Positions 9,083 through 16,946 of a stretch of DNA of 64,000 bases are shown here, piece after piece. Every line of letters begins with the position of its first letter. Position 1 is the stretch's first letter. The DNA is from Myxacorys almedinensis A (GTDB taxonomy: Bacteria > Cyanobacteriota > Cyanobacteriia > Leptolyngbyales > Leptolyngbyaceae): NCBI RefSeq assembly GCF_010091945.1, contig NZ_WVIE01000017.1, positions 1 to 64,000 on the forward strand. The letters run 5' to 3'. The notes under the pieces are model-generated. The model saw nothing but the letters and a program-made list of their open reading frames with translations, made no database searches and was not told where the DNA came from. The translations under genes were made by a program, and so were the position numbers.

Positions 9083-10537
9083 TCACGCCGTCGAGTCTGA
9101 GCAACTCCCCCCCCGTTGTTTGATAGCTTGAAAGAAGGTCATATGACTGGGAGGTGTCAAAGGTTGCTCCTGTGCTTTGCAAGCAGTGACAAAGGCTTGA
9201 TAAACTCGCCATTTGCCTCGTTGCGTCGGAGTTTCATAGTGGTCTTCGATAAATTGCAGCATCAATTCACGCACACCCTCATCCATCTTGGCGGAATAGT
9301 TGCCCTTCATCCCATGTCTGGGAAGCAGTCCAACGTAGCCGCTGCCATAGAGTGTCTCAGCTTTGCGGTAGTGGTCACGCCAACGACGAATAGTACTGGA
9401 TGGCAAAGAAGGTGGGTCGTCACTCAGATACGGTAGCAATATGGCATAGCGTCGATTTGCTGCAACGATGTCTTCTGGTTTTGCGTGCGCTAATACTACT
9501 TGAATCGTTGGGTGACAACTGGAAAAATCTGCATCCTGGGCTGACGTAATTTTGCCCTCTTTTAGCAAAGTTTCCAGAACCAGATTGGGCAACTCAATCA
9601 ATTTGCCACTGGCGTGCAGTAGACCTGTCGCAGTCATACCGCTATTTGCCACTGTCCAGGTCTGGCTATCCCAGAGCAATTCCATTCCGATTGTGATAGC
9701 CAGGGGGTGATTATCACAGAGGGAACCAGGAGCAACCGAGATTACTTGTTGATACGCACCAGCGACTTCTCGATTCAGAAATACTCGAACCTGTTCTGGT
9801 TCAGCGAGTCGGGCAGTACTCAAGTCTATATACAGTTGTCCTGTTGCAATCAATGCATAAATGTCGTCTCGGCTGGCATGTTCATGCTGCTGAAATAGCT
9901 CCGCCAGGGTAATTCCAACCTGGAGTTTGACTGTGGTCAATAACGATTGAGCAATGGAAGATGCTGGCACAATCAATGGTGAGCCAAAATAGTCTTCCAG
10001 CCAAATGATGTTTTGCTGAAACACCCAGTTAATATCAGCATCGCAGCAAACTTTGAACCAGAACCCCAAGGGAGCCGCATAAGCCTCTCCAGGTGGACAA
10101 TGCCACTTGCCATCAACTCCTTTCTGATAACGATAAGGACTCGATTGAGACAATTTAACCAAATCTGTTACTGTTTTGCATTCCTCCCAACCAGCATCGT
10201 GAGTGCGGATGACAAAGAAGTCTGGGGTATAGTGGTGGCGGTTGCGGCGTCCGCTTTTGGCAAGATAGGTCAATTCAATGGCAGGTGGCTGGTCGTAGTA
10301 CTCTAAAACGTCTGGGTCATGTTCCAACTCATAGATCCGTGCCAGTTCATTCCGGTGCGACTCAAACTGAATGGTAAGCCCCATTTTCCGACTGGGGTAA
10401 TTACCGCAAACGTTCTTTCGGTGCCCTTGAACTCGACGAGAGGGCTCTGCCTGACGAATTTGCTCAACTACTGTCCGGGCAGCCTGTCTGAGTTGGAGGG
10501 CGTGGCACCAGTTATCAAATCCCTGACTATCCAACAT
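9083..10537 (-). CDS. tnsA: TnsA endonuclease fused to the N-terminal DNA-binding part of TnsB (upstream frame)
   Basis: TnsA makes the 5' cuts that free a Tn7-type element. The restriction-like active site is visible: Glu59 in FESHRNEL, Asp106 in YTPDFF and the ExCK-type Lys121 in WEECKT. The middle section matches the TnsA C-terminal winged-helix part in position. From about residue 370 the protein reads like the TnsB N-terminal helix-turn-helix region (SSTIRRWRDHYRKAE, QRGKWRVYQAF). The frame ends in AIKQRGG followed by unrelated residues (SCSDSTA) directly after a run of eight G. The next frame carries the DDE core. It is the first gene of the operon and starts about 90 bases inside the nearest end repeats. 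Confidence 0.85.
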   Translation of the reverse strand: MLDSQGFDNWCHALQLRQAARTVVEQIRQAEPSRRVQGHRKNVCGNYPSRKMGLTIQFESHRNELARIYELEHDPDVLEYYDQPPAIELTYLAKSGRRNRHHYTPDFFVIRTHDAGWEECKTVTDLVKLSQSSPYRYQKGVDGKWHCPPGEAYAAPLGFWFKVCCDADINWVFQQNIIWLEDYFGSPLIVPASSIAQSLLTTVKLQVGITLAELFQQHEHASRDDIYALIATGQLYIDLSTARLAEPEQVRVFLNREVAGAYQQVISVAPGSLCDNHPLAITIGMELLWDSQTWTVANSGMTATGLLHASGKLIELPNLVLETLLKEGKITSAQDADFSSCHPTIQVVLAHAKPEDIVAANRRYAILLPYLSDDPPSLPSSTIRRWRDHYRKAETLYGSGYVGLLPRHGMKGNYSAKMDEGVRELMLQFIEDHYETPTQRGKWRVYQAFVTACKAQEQPLTPPSHMTFFQAIKQRGGSCSDSTA

Positions 10538-10630
10538 GGTTTAAGAGGTGAGGGCAATGAAGTGTTGTCAACCTACTTGCTGTTAGTCTAAGGGCTGGAA
10601 AAGGGAATCTCAAGACACTGCCTCAAATGT

Positions 10631-10787
10631 TTGCTCAACTTATGGTTTCAAAATCATACTTTTGCTCACTTTATGCTTTAAAGCTTGCTGCAATAAACTT
10701 GGCTGAGTTACGCAACAATCAGTCTTTCGAGTTCTAAGTTGCTCACTTTATGCTTTAGAATTTGCTCAGCTTATGATTGAAGTCATA
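10631..10787 (+). repeat. TnsB-binding-type end repeats, tnsA-side end
   Basis: Four copies in the same orientation at 10631, 10662, 10739 and 10762, with consensus TTGCTCANTTTATGCTTT. The copies at 10662 and 10739 are identical over 18 bases. The outermost copy at 10762 is the most degenerate, but continues outwards into AAGTCATA, matching the other end. The array also covers the region just upstream of the second recombinase gene. Confidence 0.75.
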
Positions 10788-10809
10788 TTGAGTTGTGTGG
10801 TGATTACTC

Positions 10810-11916
10810 ATGTTTTCAGGCTCAGAGGGGCTTCCCCCGATTCGCTTGGTTGCTTCCCAGGCTTCATTACCATTACGCTCAACAGAACCGACGGATTTAC
10901 GTTGGCTCCGAGTCGAGGAGTATTTCCAAGCGAGATCGCTGGCTGGCAACACGCAAAAAGCCTATCGACGCGAATTGAGACGGTTCCTTTCCTGGACTGA
11001 TCGAGCGTGGTCAGATCTCACCCCTCGCCAGATTGCCCAGTTCAAAGCCTATTTGCAGGGGCAAAACCTGTCTGCTAATTCAGTGAATCGGGCATTGACC
11101 GCTCTGATGAGTTTCTTTGATTGGTTTCGAGCAGCTTACCCAGAACAAATTGCTCACGACCCGACGACAGCCGTAGAGATGGAGCGGGTTCCTCTACCGC
11201 CTGCCAGAGACTTATCAGAAATTGAAGTTGCGGCTCTGTATCTGGCACTGGAGGAACGAGGGGAGGTGGAGGTGCGCGATCGAGCATTGCTAGCCGTGCT
11301 AGGTCATGGTCTGCGGGCGGAAGAGGTCGTGAATTTGAATGTAGAAGATTATGATGGGGTGCGGCTGACGATTCGAGAAGCCAAGGATGATAGTACGGGG
11401 ACAGTCCCGCTCAGTCGTCAGGCGAGAGAACAGTTGAACACGTATTTAGTTCAGCGTCGCTCTGAAGAGGGGGATTTGTTGTCTGACAGCCCCCTGTTTT
11501 TGTCTATTGGACGGAACCGAGTAGGTCAGCGTTTGGGCTATCAAGGGCTATACTACGCAGTTAAAGCTTTGGGCAAGATTGCAGCGGAACAGGCTCAACT
11601 GGCATTAGAGCGGCAGCAGAGAATTAAGCAAGGAGAGATAGAAGTTGATTTCCAGGATAAATGGGGACAGTTTAGTGAGGCAGAACTCAAACAAATTCTG
11701 ACCTTGGTAAATGTGCATCCGCATCAGTTACGTCACACCTTTGCGACTGGGCTGCTCTTGCGGGGGGTTGAGAGTTTTCATGCTAGGACGTTGACCCGTC
11801 ATAAATCAGAAGCAAGTTTTAAGCGCTATGCAAAACGAGCGCTTAGTGCGACGGCTGAGCGGGCTTTTTATCAATCTATTGGGGAAGAGCCTCCACAGAA
11901 TGGTGAGGTGAAATGA
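10810..11916 (+). CDS. Tyrosine recombinase/phage-type integrase, copy 2
   Basis: A 368-residue paralogue of the recombinase at 4474. The N-terminal core-binding domain reads VEEYFQARSLAGNTQKAYRRE. The catalytic Arg is in GHGLRAEEVVNL, the hairpin Lys in AKDDSTG (or just before), HxxR in HPHQLRHTFA, His in LTRHKSEAS and the Tyr nucleophile in FKRYAKRA. An insert of about 40 residues before the HxxR motif (IAAEQAQLALERQQ to FSEAELKQIL) is absent from copy 1. The ATG at 10810 lies about 20 bases outside the proposed Tn7-like end, so the original promoter or N-terminus may have been displaced by that insertion. Confidence 0.88.
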   Translation: MFSGSEGLPPIRLVASQASLPLRSTEPTDLRWLRVEEYFQARSLAGNTQKAYRRELRRFLSWTDRAWSDLTPRQIAQFKAYLQGQNLSANSVNRALTALMSFFDWFRAAYPEQIAHDPTTAVEMERVPLPPARDLSEIEVAALYLALEERGEVEVRDRALLAVLGHGLRAEEVVNLNVEDYDGVRLTIREAKDDSTGTVPLSRQAREQLNTYLVQRRSEEGDLLSDSPLFLSIGRNRVGQRLGYQGLYYAVKALGKIAAEQAQLALERQQRIKQGEIEVDFQDKWGQFSEAELKQILTLVNVHPHQLRHTFATGLLLRGVESFHARTLTRHKSEASFKRYAKRALSATAERAFYQSIGEEPPQNGEVK

Positions 11917-12031
11917 AGCAAATTGAAAAAATGGATGCTCAATTAAGCTGGTCTTGATACATACCCCTCTTAAATCACTCTAAGTAGAGATTATCTAGAA
12001 TAGAGGGAAGGTGATTCCGATTCAATGATCC

Positions 12032-12786
12032 ATGCCAGCTTCTAGAGCCGCTCGACCGACGATACGCTTTGTTGATGAATACTGCCAGTTATTTGAGGGA
12101 TTATTTCCAGAAGTACGAAGCTTTGAAGCCTTTAAGCTGTTGCATCTGGGGATGATTAGCGAGATTAAACGCAAATCCTTACCCGCCATTGCCAAAGCAG
12201 TGGGCTTAGATAATCAGCAAAACTTGCATCACTTTTTGAGTGAATCTCCTTGGCAAGTGCAACAGTTACGCCAGAAACGATTGGAGTTAACCCTTAAGGT
12301 ACTCAACGGTCGGTCACTGATATTACTGATTGATGAAACCGGAGATTGCAAAAAGGGGAAGAGTACCGATTACGTCAAACGGCAATACATTGGCAACGTC
12401 GGTAAAAAGGAGAATGGCATCGTTGCGGTCACTGCCTACGGCTTAGTCGATGGCATGATTTTGCCGTTGAGCTTTGAGGTGTACAAACCACGAGAACGAC
12501 TCAAAGCGGGAGAAGCGTATCAAAGTAAACCGCAAATTGCAGCGGCGATGATTCGAGGTCTGCAAGCAATAGGCTTTCAGTTTGAATTGGTGCTGGCTGA
12601 TAGCTTGTACGGCGAAAGCAAGGTGAACTTTGTCAATGTCTTAGAGGAGTTGAAACTGCCGTATATTCTGGCGATTCGTAGCAACCATGCCCTGTGGCTG
12701 CCACAAGACCAGGAGGTTTACCAAGAGCCGTGGCAACCCTTTGAGCGCACCTTTAGCAATGGCACCACCGAAGTGCGCTACATGAC
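12032..12786 (+). pseudogene. IS701-like transposase, 3' truncated
   Basis: The N-terminal 250 residues match the IS701/DDE-5 type. The first catalytic Asp is in LILLIDETGDCKKGK, followed by YVKRQYIGNVGK, the second Asp in ELVLADSLYGES, and a third segment at ILAIRSNHALW. Similarity stops at about 12786 (TEVRYM), where the frame runs into an efflux-pump gene and continues as meaningless residues to 12904. The catalytic Glu region and the right IS end are missing. The left end is not resolved in 11917-12031. Confidence 0.82.
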
Positions 12787-13206
12787 GAGCAGGATATGTT
12801 GGCATTGCCTTTGTTATGCTATTCATGGGTTTGACGGCGATCGCTTTAGTTGTTTTTCGCCAGCAGGTGATTGGAATTTACCTGGATATCCAAAATCCAG
12901 GTAAATTCCAATGTATTCGCCTTAGCAGTGCCAATGCTAATTATCTCAGCCCTGGCGCAACTTCTAGATGGTATCCAACGGGTTGGCATAGGTGCACTCT
13001 ATGGACTTCAAGATACCCGCATCCCCATGTTGCTCAGTGGGTTTGCTTTTTGGGGAATAGGATTGACCAGTGGCTACTTGTTGGGATTTCCCCTAGGGCT
13101 GGGAGGGGTTGGATTGTGGGCAGGTCAATCCTTAGGAGTTGCAGTTGCTGGAGTCATTTTTGTCTGGCGCTTTCATTGTCTGACGGCTCGAAGCGGCGAT
13201 AAATGA
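12787..13206 (+). pseudogene. MATE-family efflux pump, C-terminal remnant with frameshift
   Basis: After the IS701 junction one frame reads AGYVGIAFVMLFMG and VVFRQQVIGIYLDIQNPG, typical of the C-terminal half of MATE/NorM multidrug exporters. The frame then shifts near 12900, and NVFALAVPMLIISALAQLLDG, GALYGLQDTRIPM and three hydrophobic segments follow to the stop at 13206. The N-terminal two thirds are absent. The shift coincides with a 17-bp perfect inverted repeat at 12870-12886 and 12896-12912, which looks like a template-switch mutation. Not functional. Confidence 0.82.
12870..12912. repeat. 17-bp perfect inverted repeat inside the MATE remnant
   Basis: The arms ATTGGAATTTACCTGGA (12870-12886) and its exact complement (12896-12912) flank a 9-base loop. 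Only the left arm is needed to encode the conserved IGIYLDIQ motif. The right arm replaces the expected coding sequence and causes the frameshift, as in quasipalindrome templated mutations. Confidence 0.7.
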
Positions 13207-13242
13207 GCAGATGATAACCTCTGATGCTTAGGGAGAAATCAA

Positions 13243-13665
13243 ATGAATGCAGAACCCAGATGGATTGGAGAATTTTCACCAGAAGACCAAGAGGAAATTA
13301 ATGCTCTGCGAGAAAAGCAGGTCTATGCGATCGAAAATGGTGATGCCAACGCCTATCGTGATCTTTGTACTGAGGATATTTTATTGATGCTGCAAGGAAA
13401 TGATGTTGTCGTTGGCAAGTCAAACTTTTATAAATCTGAGTTGAAACTGTTTCGCAAAGTCAAATTTGAATCCATCAAGCAAATTCCGATTCGCATCGAA
13501 CGGTAGGGTAATTTAGCTGTTGAGGTTGGACGACAAGAACTGGTTGTTGCTGCGTCCGCAGAGTCTCCCAAGGATTACAGAAGCCATCGCAAACATTCTC
13601 ATGTCCTGCGAAAAACCAGTGATAGATGGCGCTTTGCGGTTCTCATGTCTAACAACAGTGAGTAA
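13243..13665 (+). pseudogene. SnoaL-like/DUF4440-type small protein interrupted by an in-frame TAG
   Basis: The frame starts with MNAEPRWIGEFSPEDQ after a GGGAGAAATCAA leader and reads EINALREKQVYAIENGDANAYRDL, the N-terminal helix of NTF2-fold (SnoaL/DUF4440) proteins. A TAG lies at 13504-13506. The same frame continues as GNLAVEVGRQEL and ends RWRFAVLMSNNSE at 13665, an ordinary family C-terminus. So a single nonsense change splits an otherwise complete 140-codon gene. Members of this fold are often isomerases or unknown binding proteins; the specific role is unknown. Confidence 0.75.
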
Positions 13666-13709
13666 TTTTTGCAATGTGCCACTCAATGATGTGCTGTGAT
13701 AAGGGTGAA

Positions 13710-14138
13710 CTAATTTTCATCTGGTAACACTGCTTCAGCTTCAACTTCGACTAACCATTCCGGTTCCGATAAACCGCGAATAATCACCCAGGAAGTAGCT
13801 GGAGGATTGACAGGGAATCGCTTTAACAAAGCCTCTGTAATCCTCTGCTGGTCATTCTTTGCCGCATCCACGATGTAGATACGCAAAATCACAACATGCG
13901 AAAGGTCAGCACCGATTTCAGCAAGGATTGCTTCTATGTTGTTTAGAGCTACTGTGATCTGAGTAGAAACGTCGGTGCCTACAGTATTTTCCTCTGCATC
14001 AACTCCGACTTGTCCTGATAAAACAACTCGTCGCCCACTTGGAACAACTACAGCTTGACTAAAGCCGTATTGTAATGAGTTGAATACCGTTCTAGGATTG
14101 ATTACAGTTCTCTGCATGAAGACCCCTTGTTGAAACAT
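13710..14138 (-). CDS. RidA/YjgF/YER057c-family protein
   Basis: RidA-type enzymes hydrolyse reactive enamines and imines released by PLP enzymes; the wider family includes many with unknown substrates. This 142-residue protein has the family layout: LQYGFSQAVVVPSGRRVVLSGQVGVD near the N-terminus, then QITVALNNIEAILAEIGADLSHV and a C-terminal PATSWVIIRGLSEPEWLVEVEAEAV. The Arg expected in the canonical R-x-C/A segment is replaced by SWVIIRGL, suggesting a non-RidA subfamily. AGAGGA precedes the ATG at 14138; an internal ATG at 14117 is possible. It reads opposite to its neighbours. Confidence 0.86.
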   Translation of the reverse strand: MFQQGVFMQRTVINPRTVFNSLQYGFSQAVVVPSGRRVVLSGQVGVDAEENTVGTDVSTQITVALNNIEAILAEIGADLSHVVILRIYIVDAAKNDQQRITEALLKRFPVNPPATSWVIIRGLSEPEWLVEVEAEAVLPDEN

Positions 14139-14435
14139 CGTGTTTCCTCTATTTGCTACAGTCTTCTTAAGGTAGCGATCGTTTCCTTACTCTGCTTCAT
14201 CCAATCGAATCACCCGATCGAATGAAGTATATCGCCTCGGCAGCCAGGAAAATAATCCTCGAGTTCACCGTTCAAGCTGGATTACTTGTTCGCCATCGGC
14301 TGTTTGAAGATAGCTTTGCGGTAGCGCAGGCGGCACAAGGCTAGATAAAAATCTCTAGATTGATGCTCGACTTGTCACAACAAATGATGCTCTCTCGTCT
14401 TATGTGTGAATGCCTCACATTTTAAGGAGTTAGAA
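14139..14435. other. Intergenic region between divergent RidA and epimerase genes
   Basis: No coding sequence is seen. The region must hold two divergent promoters. AAGGAG just before 14436 is the ribosome-binding site of the epimerase gene. I could not assign -35/-10 boxes with confidence. Confidence 0.4.
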
Positions 14436-15407
14436 ATGAAAATCTTTGTTGCAGGTGCGACGGGAGCGATCGGTCGTCCGCTGATTACACAATTGCTGGC
14501 TCAAGGACATGATGTGGTGGGGTTGACTCGCTCTTCAGAAAAAGCCAGGACTTTAGTTGAACAGGGGGCGGAAGCGGCAGTCGCCGATGTCTTTGATGCC
14601 GATGCAATTCACAGTGTCATCAAACGCACTCAGCCAGACGTGGTAATTGAGCAACTCACCTCCCTGCCCAAAACCTACACGCCAGAATCGATGCGGGCGG
14701 CAGCCACACAAAACAATCGGATTCGGCTTGAAGGAGGAGCAAATGTGCTGGCAGCAGCGCAGGCTGTTGGGGTGCGGCGTTATCTTGTGCAATCGATCGG
14801 ATTTTGGGCGGCTCCCGGTGCAGGGTTGGCAGATGAAGCAACTCCCCTGGCGCTGGATGCCTCACCCATGATTGCAGATGGCACTCGCACGATCGCAGAG
14901 ATTGAACATCGCTTACTCACAACACCGAATTTAGAAGGGATTGTGCTTCGCTATGGTTTCTTCTATGGACCTGGAACCTGGAATGCACCCGATGGCGATA
15001 TGGCTCATCAGGTGCGTCAGCAACAGTTTCCAATGATCGGCAAGGGGGAAAGCGTCTGGTCATGGATTCATGTTGAGGATGCGGCGATCGCCACCGTTGC
15101 AGCAGTTACTCAGGGCAATCCCGGCATTTACGTGATCACAGACGATCACCCCTTGCCTGTGCGTGTATGGCTCCCAGCCTATGCTCAATGGCTCAATGCC
15201 CTACCGCCGCCCCGCGTGTCGGTTGAGCAGGCTCTGAGTCTAGCTGGTGAGGATGCGGTCTACTATGGCACTCAGCTACGAGGCGCATCGAATGCCAGAG
15301 CAAAATGGGAACTTGGATTTCAGCCGCGATCGTTAGGATGGATAGATGATATTGCCATCGATTCAAGCGAAATTGACATTGAGAGAGCAAAACAATGGCT
15401 ATCTTAA
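14436..15407 (+). CDS. NAD(P)-dependent epimerase/dehydratase-like (atypical/extended SDR)
   Basis: A 323-residue Rossmann-fold oxidoreductase. The nucleotide-binding motif is at the very N-terminus, MKIFVAGATGAIGRPL (GxxGxxG). Further SDR landmarks are ANVLAAAQAVGVRRYLVQSIGF and LRYGFFYGPGT, where the usual YxxxK is not obvious. The start at 14436 is chosen because AAGGAG precedes it and the glycine motif follows at once; 14406 would add ten unrelated residues. The 3' end overlaps the DoxX gene by 13 bases. Epimerase-like SDRs are recurrent neighbours of ECF41 sigma factors, and such a sigma gene follows 0.6 kb downstream. Confidence 0.85.
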   Translation: MKIFVAGATGAIGRPLITQLLAQGHDVVGLTRSSEKARTLVEQGAEAAVADVFDADAIHSVIKRTQPDVVIEQLTSLPKTYTPESMRAAATQNNRIRLEGGANVLAAAQAVGVRRYLVQSIGFWAAPGAGLADEATPLALDASPMIADGTRTIAEIEHRLLTTPNLEGIVLRYGFFYGPGTWNAPDGDMAHQVRQQQFPMIGKGESVWSWIHVEDAAIATVAAVTQGNPGIYVITDDHPLPVRVWLPAYAQWLNALPPPRVSVEQALSLAGEDAVYYGTQLRGASNARAKWELGFQPRSLGWIDDIAIDSSEIDIERAKQWLS

Positions 15408-15817
15408 TTATTCTGTTAGCGACCTTTACCTTCACCATTTTGGTTAGGCGTTTCGGCTTTAGCCAGCAGCCAATTAATTATCGTCTCTGCGGACGAATCG
15501 CTCTAGCGGCAATGTTCTTGTTCACTGGGATCAGTCACTTCGTATTAGACGATAGGATGGTGCAAATGCTGCCTGCATTCGTCCCGTTTCAGTATTTCAT
15601 CATCTATGCGACAGGCATTCTCGAATTGCTTTTTGCAGTGGGCTTGTTGCTTCCTGGCTACTTCAAGCCAACAGGAATACTCGTGATTGCCTTTTTAATC
15701 TGCGTTTTCCCGTCTAATGTTTATGCTGCCTTGAATTCAGTGGATTTTGGTGGTAATGTCAACGGTCCCATGCACCTACTGTTTCGCGCACCTTTGCAAG
15801 TCTTCTTAATTGCATAG
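15395..15817 (+). CDS. DoxX-like integral membrane protein, possibly truncated by TAG
   Basis: About 140 residues with four hydrophobic segments: AILIILLATFTFTIL, IALAAMFLFTGISHF, FIIYATGILELLFAVGLLL and GILVIAFLICVF. The motif LFTGISHF with following PAFVPF is typical of the DoxX-like family, found in membrane redox complexes. It overlaps the epimerase by 13 bases, so is probably coupled. The frame ends at a TAG (15815-15817) directly followed in frame by TWIVAVRQ, which looks like the normal end of the last helix. The gene may therefore have lost a few residues through a nonsense change. Confidence 0.75.
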   Translation: MAILIILLATFTFTILVRRFGFSQQPINYRLCGRIALAAMFLFTGISHFVLDDRMVQMLPAFVPFQYFIIYATGILELLFAVGLLLPGYFKPTGILVIAFLICVFPSNVYAALNSVDFGGNVNGPMHLLFRAPLQVFLIA

Positions 15818-15986
15818 ACTTGGATTGTGGCAGTGCGACAACCAGTAGAGGACATTGCCTCACATCACTACAAATTAGATTCTGAAAAAAGGCACAGCAG
15901 GATTCGATCGTTGCACCGATAGTTTGTAAAACTGTCCGTTACCTCACAGCATCGTGAGGAACAGTGACTCTACTGTGAAGAATAGT

Positions 15987-16925
15987 ATGAATCATCTTGA
16001 AACATTCAATCAGCATCGATCGCTGTTGTTTGCGATCGCCTACCGCATGTTAGGCACGGTGACGGATGCCGAAGATATGGTGCAAGAGACTTTCCTGCGC
16101 TGGCAACAAACAACAGCAGCAACCGTGAAGTCTGCCAAAACTTATCTGTCCACCATCATCACCCGCCTTTGTATTGACCATCTGCGGTCTGCTCGTGTGA
16201 AGCGAGAACAGTACATTGGGTCGTGGTTGCCAGAACCCATCTTGACTCAACAAACCGATGATCCAGCCGCTCAAATGGAGTTAGCTGATTCACTTTCGAT
16301 GGCATTTTTAGTGGTGCTGGAACGGTTGTCACCGATCGAACGTGCCGTATTTCTGCTGCGAGAAGTGTTTGAGTATGACTATGATGAAATTGCTCAAATA
16401 GTTGGGAAAAGTCCGGCGAATTGTCGTCAAATCTTGCGGCGATCGCGGCAACACATTGCCTCTCAACGTCCCCGCTTTTCTGTTTCCCATCAACAACAGG
16501 AGCAGGTTACAGCCCAATTCCTGGAGGCTTATACGCAGGGCAATTTACAAGATCTGCTGGTGCTTTTGGCAAAAGATGTCACCTTCTGGTCAGATGGCGG
16601 CGGTCAGGTAACAGCAACGCTGAAACCGTTACAGGGTGCGATGAAAGTCGCTCGATTCTTTTTGGCAATCCGCCGTAAGTGGCTGGTGACATCCACTGCT
16701 CAGGTGGTTGAGGTCAATGGACAACCGGGTATTGTCGTCACAACAGATGGCTGCGTTCAAAGTGTGATGACCTTTGAGATTGTAGAGGGTTGCATTCAAG
16801 CCATCTACACCATGCGAAACCCCGAAAAATTAAAGCAGTTTATCGGCTCTCTTCCCGAAACGCCACGCAATGGCAGAACGCTTGTTAATATGAAGTCATT
16901 CCAACTACGTATAACATCATCTTAG
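15987..16925 (+). CDS. ECF41-type RNA polymerase sigma factor with SnoaL-like C-terminal extension
   Basis: Residues about 1-165 form sigma region 2 (FAIAYRMLGTVTDAEDMVQETFLRW) and region 4 (RLSPIERAVFLLREVFEYDYDEIAQIVGKSPANCRQILRR). Residues about 180-300 form an NTF2/SnoaL-like domain, and the sequence MRNPEKL near the end matches the NPDKL-type motif of the ECF41 group. In that group the fused domain controls activity in place of a separate anti-sigma factor. The ATG at 15987 is chosen so that the protein begins at the sigma-2 domain (MNHLETFNQHR); 15954 is an alternative. Neighbouring oxidoreductase and epimerase genes are typical ECF41 targets. Confidence 0.88.
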   Translation: MNHLETFNQHRSLLFAIAYRMLGTVTDAEDMVQETFLRWQQTTAATVKSAKTYLSTIITRLCIDHLRSARVKREQYIGSWLPEPILTQQTDDPAAQMELADSLSMAFLVVLERLSPIERAVFLLREVFEYDYDEIAQIVGKSPANCRQILRRSRQHIASQRPRFSVSHQQQEQVTAQFLEAYTQGNLQDLLVLLAKDVTFWSDGGGQVTATLKPLQGAMKVARFFLAIRRKWLVTSTAQVVEVNGQPGIVVTTDGCVQSVMTFEIVEGCIQAIYTMRNPEKLKQFIGSLPETPRNGRTLVNMKSFQLRITSS

Positions 16926-16946
16926 CGTGGCAGGGGGCTGTGAGTC

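Larger units (their letters stand above)
5682..10787. mobile_element. Minimal Tn7-like transposon (tnsA-tnsB, tnsC, tniQ) with both ends
   Basis: The unit holds only transposition genes, all on the minus strand, and no cargo. The proposed ends carry inverted copies of one 18-bp box: 5690-5707 (minus strand) at the tniQ side and 10762-10779 (plus strand) at the tnsA side. The similarity extends outwards to a shared TGACTT on each end strand, at 5685-5690 and 10780-10785. Exact termini are uncertain, and I find no convincing 5-bp target duplication (CTATT against TTGAG, or ATTTG against TATTG). No Cas gene or CRISPR array lies in or next to it, so it is not recognisable here as a CRISPR-associated transposon. 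Confidence 0.75.

Noticed and set aside
5682-10787. CRISPR-associated transposon
   Set aside because: No cas genes, effector fragments or regularly spaced repeats were seen in or beside the Tn7-like element.
13504-15817. In-frame TAG codons as evidence for stop-codon reassignment
   Set aside because: Several intact genes here end with TAG (for example 5475, 16925, 31794, 41391), so TAG is used as a normal stop.
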